A stretch of DNA of 64,000 nt from Kosakonia oryzae (GTDB taxonomy: Bacteria; Pseudomonadota; Gammaproteobacteria; Enterobacterales; Enterobacteriaceae), in the NCBI RefSeq assembly GCF_001658025.2, contig NZ_CP014007.2, positions 2,914,001-2,978,000 of the forward strand. Direction: 5' to 3'. Below, piece by piece: positions 28,046-36,300 of the stretch. Within the stretch, counting starts at the first letter, position 1; each line of letters begins with the position of its first letter. A model generated the notes under the pieces. That model searched no databases. It had not been told where the DNA came from and was given only the letters and a program-made list of their open reading frames with translations. The translations under genes and the position numbers were made by a program.

Positions 28046-28047
28046 GA

Positions 28048-28467
28048 TCAACTCACAGATTTCACGATATAGGTCACCACGCCGAAAATATCCAGATTGT
28101 CTTCGCTACCGATCATGATCGGCGCATAAGCACTATTTTCCGGCTTAAGCATAACAATGGGGTGCAGTTGCAGGCGTTTAACCGTGAATTCTCCATCAAT
28201 GGCGGCAATAACGATGCTGCCATGCACCGCTCTGCGGGAACTGTCCACCACCAGTAAATCCCCTTCACCGATTCCGGCATCAACCATTGAGTCGCCGCTG
28301 GATTTCACAAAATAGGTTGCACTCGGATGCTGAATCATTAGTTCATTCAGATCGATACGCCGCTCAACATAGTCTTGCGCCGGGCTCGGAAAGCCGCAGG
28401 GAACACGCTCACTAAACATCGGTAATGCCACTATCTGGCGTAGCTCGCCGGGTGTGAAAAACTGCAT
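28048..28467 (-). CDS. umuD: UmuD, Pol V accessory subunit precursor
   Basis: The 139-residue protein matches UmuD at all key positions: self-cleavage site Cys24-Gly25, nucleophile Ser60 ([10 protein letters not shown]) and Lys97 (EFTVKRL). RecA-stimulated cleavage makes UmuD', which joins UmuC. The start at 28467 places the cleavage site exactly as in E. coli; the upstream ATG at 28485 adds six residues. It is directly preceded by a LexA box. Confidence 0.96.
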   Translation of the reverse strand: MQFFTPGELRQIVALPMFSERVPCGFPSPAQDYVERRIDLNELMIQHPSATYFVKSSGDSMVDAGIGEGDLLVVDSSRRAVHGSIVIAAIDGEFTVKRLQLHPIVMLKPENSAYAPIMIGSEDNLDIFGVVTYIVKSVS

Positions 28468-28488
28468 GATAATCACCATTATCAATCA

Positions 28489-28504
28489 CTGTATGCATAT
28501 ACAG
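28489..28504 (-). promoter_or_regulatory. LexA (SOS) box of umuDC
   Basis: CTGTATGCATATACAG fits CTG-N10-CAG with the alternating AT centre of strong SOS boxes. It ends 22 nt before the umuD start, as expected for LexA repression. Confidence 0.92.
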
Positions 28505-28933
28505 TATTGTATATCGATAACGGAGATCAAGAAAAGGGTACGATTATGGTAGTGATCAAAAATATATTTCCTTTCCCTCACTAAATAAAAATCATTTAAT
28601 TTCATCAGGTTGTATACATAACACTTCAGGGAGAGTCAGTTCCCGCCTAATATACGTGTTTCTGGATTTTTATCTGTTCAGAACCCTGAATGAAGTACGG
28701 GAAGCATCGCCCAGGTAATTGTGCGTGGTTCACACCATAGGTTTTCCACCAGCAATTGCTGGTTAAGGCAGCATGGTCTGATGCTGAAAGGGCGGGATAT
28801 CGAATCAAGAAGCATTTTAAAATGCTCTCATATTGTGAAAATACACGTAACGCCGTTTTACCGACTCGTAATTCAGCTACTACCATCGGTTGCCAGTAAG
28901 GAGGTATCCGATGTGGGTCACAGGTTGATGTGA
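28505..28933. other. AT-rich gap with a broken ORF
   Basis: Between umuD and the acyltransferase gene lies a plus-strand reading frame (28690-28899) starting MKYGKHRPGN, interrupted by one TAG after residue 16, and continuing WSDAERAGYRIKKHF to TAA. A strong AAGGAGG then precedes ATG 28911, which opens only five codons. This looks like remains of one or two small genes that I do not recognise. Confidence 0.3.
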
Positions 28934-29842
28934 TTATTCGTATAAGGATGTTTCTCCTGCTGGACGGGTTTTAAACCGGCGATGCATCCACAGGTATTGC
29001 TCAGGGGCACGGAGGATTTCATTTTCGATGATTTTATTCATGTAACCGGCTGCGACGACCTCGTCGCCCTCGGGATAGCTTGATAACGGATTACTGATAT
29101 ACATCTGATAACCTTTTTTATCGCTCCGTCGGATCATGCTAAGAGTGATCAAATCTGCACCAGCGAGTTTTGACAATGCATACGTTCCATTCGTCGTGGC
29201 GGCCTTTTTTACGGAGAAAAAGGGGGCGAAAACGCTACCCTTAGGCCCATAATCTTGATCAGGTGCAAACCACACAGCTTCACCGGCTTTAAGAGCATGA
29301 ACAAAGCCAGATAAATTACGTCGATTAATCATCGCTTTATTTGAACGCATACGCCCTTTTGTCTGAACCCATTCCATCAATGGATTATTGTGTGGGCGAT
29401 ACGTTGCCATCATAGGGTGACATAACCCCATGACTCTTCCGCACAATTCAAGAGACATGAAATGAATCCCGACAACCATTACTCCTCTGGTTGCATTGGT
29501 CAGGTTTTCAATCCCTTCGACATCAAACCATTTCTTGATTCTCGCATCGCTCCAGAACCAGGCCATACCCGTTTCCATCAGCCCCAGACCAAGAGAAACA
29601 AAGTTTTTATTGACCATCTGGCTTCGGGCAAAAGGTGTCATTTCGGGAAAGCAGAGTTCAATATTTTTAATCGCAATACGTTCCCGGCGCTTCAGAAAGG
29701 GTCTGGATATTTTCCCAAGAGCAGAGCCCAGAATATGTAAGGCCGGGTAAGGAAGTTGAACGATAAGCCACAGCAGGCCCAAACCAGACCAGGTAAACCA
29801 GTAGCGGGGATAGAGTAAATTATGATGAAAGGGTTGTGACAT
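28934..29842 (-). CDS. LpxP-like lipid A acyltransferase
   Basis: The 302-residue inner-membrane enzyme belongs to the LpxL/LpxM/LpxP group. It keeps the catalytic HX4E motif (GIHFMSLEL), the block MATYRPHNNPLMEWVQTKGR, FAPDQDYGPKGSVFAPFF and APEQYLWMHRRFKTRP. It resembles E. coli LpxP more than LpxL. LpxP adds palmitoleate to Kdo2-lipid IVA at low temperature. Since this is an accessory region, it may be an extra copy of the backbone lpxP. Cold-shock genes lie 10 kb away in the same region. A symbol is withheld because LpxL and LpxP are close paralogues. Confidence 0.88.
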   Translation of the reverse strand: MSQPFHHNLLYPRYWFTWSGLGLLWLIVQLPYPALHILGSALGKISRPFLKRRERIAIKNIELCFPEMTPFARSQMVNKNFVSLGLGLMETGMAWFWSDARIKKWFDVEGIENLTNATRGVMVVGIHFMSLELCGRVMGLCHPMMATYRPHNNPLMEWVQTKGRMRSNKAMINRRNLSGFVHALKAGEAVWFAPDQDYGPKGSVFAPFFSVKKAATTNGTYALSKLAGADLITLSMIRRSDKKGYQMYISNPLSSYPEGDEVVAAGYMNKIIENEILRAPEQYLWMHRRFKTRPAGETSLYE

Positions 29843-30137
29843 AAATTTCCTTAACGCTAATGAAAGTTGTAACGCATAAGGAAAATAATGAAGAATTGAT
29901 CTTTAGCGATACATATCATTTTAGACAGTTGAAGACTGTTTAAATTCAGAAAATAAAACAATCCTGCACGTAATGGTAAAAGATATGGAGAACCGGGATA
30001 AAATAGTGAACCAGTAAATTTATGAGCTGATTATTGACGTGCAGGAAGTTCTCCTCTGGATTCATCATCCTCAAGATACTCAAAAGCGAAAAGGTGAATG
30101 TCTGATTTATGATACAATACCCTTCCATGAGAAATTT
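29843..30137. other. AT-rich promoter region before the AriR-like gene
   Basis: No ORF is convincing. A TATGATACAATA stretch at about 30108-30119 is a good -10 candidate for the AriR-like gene. A longer reading frame from 30039 exists but its first 33 residues are unlike the family. Confidence 0.35.
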
Positions 30138-30374
30138 ATGATGAAATCAGAAGACACTCTTGATTGGTATCCGGCACAGTTGCCGCCCGTGAAAATTATT
30201 CTTGGTGAAGCCGTGCTGGCTGTGGGTAAACAGGGCCGACCGATTAATACCCGAACGTTGCTTGAATACCTTCAGGTTATGCAGGGCAAACAAAAAAGGC
30301 GGGATGACAAAGTCGCTATGCAGACTGCGATTGATGTTCTCAGGGATAATCAGCGCATTAACGGCAGACGTTAA
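30138..30374 (+). CDS. AriR/YmgB-like small regulator
   Basis: This 78-residue cytosolic protein has two predicted helices and the layout of the YmgB/AriR/YcgZ connector family: ILGEAVLAVGKQGRPINTRT (compare ETLG-I-L-G--L-RK-L) followed by LLEYLQVMQG and a C-terminal helix AMQTAIDVLRDNQ. Family members in E. coli modulate acid resistance and biofilm through Rcs or blue-light signalling. It converges on the large glucan synthase gene, 13 nt apart. Start 30138 is uncertain (30141 also possible). Family call is moderate. Confidence 0.6.
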   Translation: MMKSEDTLDWYPAQLPPVKIILGEAVLAVGKQGRPINTRTLLEYLQVMQGKQKRRDDKVAMQTAIDVLRDNQRINGRR

Positions 30375-30387
30375 TGCGCGTCTGAAA

Positions 30388-33300
30388 TCAGTATCCGTTC
30401 TGAATGATTTCAACTGAATGGTTTTGTCCATCATCCCGCAGTGGGATTCTGTCATCAGGGAGGAGAACGCCATCCAGCGTAACCCGATATTCTCCTTCGC
30501 CGCGTGAGACACTAATCTGATAATGGCTTTCGCCATATTGATATCTCATAGAAAAAGACGGCCACTCATCTGGCAACCGGGCATGAACAGTAAAGGCAGC
30601 ACCGGAGCGTTTTATCCCCAGTAATTCCTCAGTAAGTAAACGCAAGGCCCAGCCTGCGGAACCGGTATACCAGCTCCATCCTGCTCGTCCGGTATGAGGA
30701 GCGACACTGTAGACATCAGCACTCATAACATAAGGCTCAGCTTTATAGATCCCGACCGAGTCCGCATTCAGGGTATGATTTATCGGGTTGAGCATTGACC
30801 AGAGTTGCCAGGCGCGTTCTGCATTCCCCATCCGGGCAAATGCCATCACTGCCCAGATAGCGCCATGAGTATACTGCCCCCCGTTCTCCCGTACACCGGG
30901 CAGATACCCCTGAATGTAACCCGGATTAGGACCGTGTCCATCGAAAGGCGGCGTTAAAAGCTTTATCAATCCCCCCTCATTATCCACAAGGTACTTATCC
31001 AGCGCCTGCATAGCTTGCGAGCAGCGGACCGGGCTTGCGGCTCCGGACAATACAGACCAGCTCTGGGCTATCGCATCAATCCGGCAGTCCTGCGAGGCTT
31101 TCGCCCCCAGGGGCGTACCATCGTCAAAATACCCGCGCCGATACCATTCGCCATCCCAGGCATGGGCTTCAAGATTGTTTTGCAGGCGCAGGGCCTGTGA
31201 ACGACACATCGAGGCGACAGTGTCATCCTGCTTGCGCTCCGCCAGCGCTGCAAACCGCTGCAAAATATCGTACAGGAAGAAGCCCAGCCAGACGCTTTCA
31301 CCTTTGCCTTCGATACCTACCTGGTTCATCCCGTCATTCCAGTCACCTGCCCCCATCAGCGGCAGGCCATGCCCTCCGAACCGCAGACCATGTTGAATCG
31401 CTTTGACGCAGTGTAACCAGAGTGTCTCTTCGGTGCCGCTGATGACCGGCGTGTCATAGACTGACTCTTCACCAGGCTGAAGCGGGCGTCCCTCCAGATA
31501 AGGGATGAGTCTTTCCAGGACATCCTTATCCCCCGTCGTTTCAACATAGTGACAAACGGCAAGTGGGAGCCACAGGTAGTCATCAGAACAGCGGGTACGA
31601 ACACCGTTGCCATGTGGAGGGTGCCACCAGTGTTGCACATCCCCCTCGATAAATTGCCGTGATGCACACAGTATTATCTGTTCACGCATCCGGTTCGGAT
31701 CGGCATGACTCAGTGCCAGTGTATCCTGCAGTTGATCGCGAAAACCAAATGCGCCGCCAGACTGATAGTAACCACTGCGGGCCATAAGGCGACAGGCGAC
31801 TGTCTGATACATTAGCCAGCCATTAACCAGTAAATTTACGGAAGTGTCGGGGGTGTTAACCACGATTTTATCGAGCACATTGTGCCAGTGGTTGTGAACC
31901 CGGTTTAGCGCCTGGCGGACCGTATTCTCATTCATATAATGGGCAAGCGTCTCCTGAGCACGTGCGTGATTCTCATCTGCGCCGAGGATAAAAATAAACG
32001 TCCTCTGATCCCCATCAATTAATGTGACCGCCGATTGTACCGCCCCGCAGGGATCCAACCCTGCTCCCGTCTTACCGGAAAGTTTGCGCAGTTTCATAGC
32101 AGACGGATCGTGCAGGGAACCATTACGGCCGATAAACTCGCGACGGTCACCTGTCAGTGAACAATCATTACCGCTGACGGCAAAAAATGCAGTACGCCCG
32201 CCACCGTTATCACCGTAAAAATTGTTCGCCAGCACCCCGCAGCCGCCAGGGATACTGGCCGCCTGTGTCACGATGTGAGGAGCTGAGCGCGTTCGGGCTT
32301 CTCCGAGTGTCCACTCCACATAGCCAGTGACAGAGAGTTTACGAGTTCGTCCCGACGTATTACTGAGCGTCAGGAGCGCCAGTTTTACCGGCGCCTCTTC
32401 GGCAACCAGGACCGTCAACTCGCTGTCTATACCGTTCTCACGATGGGCAAAAACGCTGTAACCAAAACCATGGCGGGTCAGATAATCACCGTGTCCGCGA
32501 ACCGGCAAAGCCGTCGGTGACCAACACTCACCGCTCTCTTCATCGCGCAGATAAAACGCCTCGCCGCTGCGATCGCTCACCGGATCGTTCTCCCACGGTG
32601 TTAACCGGTATTCATGCGCATTCTCATACCAGGTGTAAGCCTGTCCTGCCTCTGAAATCACACTGCCAAAACGGGAATTTGCCAGTACGTTTGACCAGGG
32701 TGCCGGTGTCAGCGCATTTTCCCGCAGGACAATCTGATACTCCCGACCATCCTGCGAAAATCCACCGTACCCATTGAAATGACTTAACTGACTGATATCG
32801 GGGATCCAGTCCGTATGTTGATTACGCTCCCGCACAGCACGCGGAATGAATGCTCTTGCTGGAGGTTTCAGGGTATGAATACGCTGGTTAAGCTGCTCAT
32901 TAATTCCACCTGCGCGGTCATCAAGATAAAGACAGGCCACGCTCATCAAAAGCAACTTATCCTCAGCGGAGAGGTGCTCGCCATTACGGACAAAAAGCCC
33001 GCCCGTTTTATCCAGCAGACTGGCTTCAGACCCGGCATAAATTAAATCCATAATCTTATTTTGTAATCCCTGCTGGTAGCCACCGGGGCTGTTATTCAGG
33101 ATCACCAAATCAACATCCAGTCCTTTCTGTCTCCAGTACCGGTGTGCCTGAATCAGTGTGGTAACGGAGGCGATACTTTCCTCACTGGTAATACTAAGCA
33201 GCACTATTGGCAGATCGCCTGAAATTGCCCAGCCCCACAGACCGGACTGACCACGCCGGTTACGGCTGATCATCTGACCTTCGGCGCGCAGCTCCTGGAC

Positions 33301-36300
33301 AGGGTAAAGCACTGCGCTGGCGAGACGGTTAAACAAAGTGGCATCATCTTCACTGGCGTTCATCTGGCGTAATACCACCAGACTGTGCGACCAGGCCAGT
33401 TCAAAGACGCGATCGGCAATAGGGTAATCGCGATATTTCTCCAGCAACGCCAGACTCTGCTGACGGGTATCACTGACACCATAAATAATGTCAATCGTGA
33501 CCGGCTGCCCCGGCTGCAGAATGATGGTGTTGCGTATCGCCAGTATAGGGTCCAGTACTGGCCCCGACGTGTTGCTGAGCGCCCCTCCGCCCTCTATTGC
33601 CTGGGCGTTAGCGGGGGTTCTGCCACGACCAAGAAATTTTGCCCGGTCCGTTTCAAACGAGACGTTATGACGGTTATCGCCATGCACCACCATCATGTGA
33701 AACAGGCAGGGACTCGGCTCATCCGGTGAGCGCGGGCGCCGGTGGCAAAGAATAGCGTCACGCTCAGGATTCAGCTCAGTCTGAATAAATAAATTGCTGA
33801 ATGCCGGGTGTGCCAGATCGCTGGCATCAGGTGCCAGTACCACTTCGGCATAGGTTGTCAGCGCCAGGGCCCGGGGCTGGCGACCACGATGAATCAGTGT
33901 GAGCCGTCGCAGCTCAATATCATCCTCCGGGGAGATCACAACCTGAGTTTTGACGCTGAGCCCAGCGAAGGTGCGTCTGAATTCAGCGCTCGCATCGGTG
34001 AAGATCACTTCCTCGTCGTGTTCGCTGGCGTTGCCTGTCGGCTGCCAGGTATTGCTCCACACGTCGCCCGTCTGCATATCGCGGATATAGCAGAATGTTC
34101 CCCAGTTATCGCGCGTGGTATCACTGCGCCAGCGCGTGAGAGCAATATTATTCCAGCGACTGTAACCTCCCCCTCCCGCTGTCAACATCAGATGGTAATG
34201 GCTGTTGGACAGCAACTGAATATCCGGGGCGGGCGTGTCCACCTCATTGAAAATTCGGGGTTCATAGCGAACGGGTTTGACCCTGCCCTCATGAGATTCA
34301 AAATGACGGCGTGGGCTGTAGAGATCGACCGCATCCGGCACGCGCTCCTGTAACAGCAGACTCGCTGACCGGAAAACTGTACTGGACATGAATCGCTCAG
34401 CCATGGGGGCATCAAGCAGCACATGGGCCAGCGCCTGAAAAGCCATGCCCTGGTGATGTGCCATCCATGACTGCACCACCGCATAAAGCTGACCGGTTGC
34501 GAGGCGTGAAGGGGTATAGTCCAGCGCTTCGTAAAAACCATATTCGCCACGTGCGCCATTTTTTTGCAGTCTGAGCAGATTCTCACAGGCTCTCTGTGGT
34601 GAGACTATCAGCGCCAGCAGCGTGGCGTACGGGGCGACCACCATGTCATCGGCAAGTCCCCTGCGCAGACCGAGCCCCGGCACGCCAAATGCCTGATATT
34701 GATAATTATGCTGAACATCAAAAGCATGATAACCAGACTCTGAAACGCCCCATGGCACCCCGCGTTCTTTCCCCCAGTGAATCTGGCGCATAACCGCCGA
34801 CTGACTCATCTCATCGAGCAGACTGCCAGGCCAGGTGGGCATCACCAGATTCGGCATCAGGTATTCAAACATAGACCCGCTCCATGACATCAGGGCAGTT
34901 TCATTATCAATCGTGGTAAACAGCCGCCCCAGCGCGTACCAGCTTTTAAGAGGTAGCTGATTAGTCGCAATAGCGAGAAAACTGGTCAGGCGAATTTCAG
35001 AGGGCAGAAGATCGTAATGGCTCTTATCAGGCGTATTCGTGTCACAGTTATAACCGACACTGAGCAGACTGGTTGCTTCGCTGTACAGAAAGGCGAAATC
35101 CATCCGGGCATGCTCATTCAGCCGCTGTTCAAGCTCGGTGATAATATTCAGCCGCATCCGGGCCTGCTTCGTCGCTGATGCCGGAGATGTTCCCTTACCG
35201 GTAAATGTCGCACGGGCAAGCTCGCTCAGCGTCGGCAGCGGCTGTTCGTTCCAGGAGGCAGGTAGCCAGCCAAGCAGCAGCGACCACTCATGGCAAAGCT
35301 GTACCAGTTGATGCTCCAGATGCCCTGCCCAGCGCATCTGAAGAGGAGATCCCTGATGACATTGCGTTGTCAAATGGTTGCACTGGGTGCGCATTTTTTT
35401 CAGCTCGCTGAAAAACGCCTGCGGAGGTAGCGATACCGCGCTCAGGCAGTGGTTGCGCAGCAGCCGCAGGCTATCAGGCGGGTTCTGGCCCCACTGTTTT
35501 TCCAGAATATCCAGCGTATCGTTCAGCCCTGCCAGTATCCGTTGGGTGTTTAAAACGGGCTGATGACGCATGGCGGACAGCCCTTCACGCAGTGTCAACA
35601 AATGCCCCGCCATGTTTCCGCTGTCGACACTTGAAACATAGCGTGGGCTGAGAGGGACCAGCGTACGGGTGTCATACCAGTTATAGAGATGGCCCCGGTA
35701 ATGCTCCATTTTATCCAGTGTGTCGAGGGTGAGCGACACGCGCCGGAGCACCTCTCCGCCGGGCAGGTAGCCAAAGTCCCAGGCTGTCAGGTTAGCCATA
35801 AGGGAAAGGCCAATATTGGTAGGAGAAGTCCGATGGGCCACCATCGGTTGCGGTATTTCCTGGTAGTTATCGGGTGGAAGCCAGTTTTCTTTTTCTGTGG
35901 CAAAGGTCTCAAAAAATGCCCAGATTTCACGACTCGTCTGGCGTAACAACTGTTTTTGTTCCTGATTTGGCAAAAACACCTTACGCACAGGCTGGCGACT
36001 CAGCCAGCTCATCAGCAGCGGTGCCAGACACCATAACAAACCGATCGGCAAAGCAATTGCCAGCAGTGGCGGTGCAAATTGTCCGGTCAGTATTGTAAGC
36101 GTTACGCCAGCTGCAACATTCAGCCACATCGCCTGATAAAAACGTACAACAGAGGGTTTGTCCTGATTGCTGTCCAGGCTGTGACTGACCCACTGGCTGA
36201 GATGACGCCTGCTGACCCCCAGTCGCCATAGCGTCACGGCAATCGCCTTGAGCGAATATCCGGCTTCATGCGGCAGTATCGCAAAATTAAGGCCGATGCC

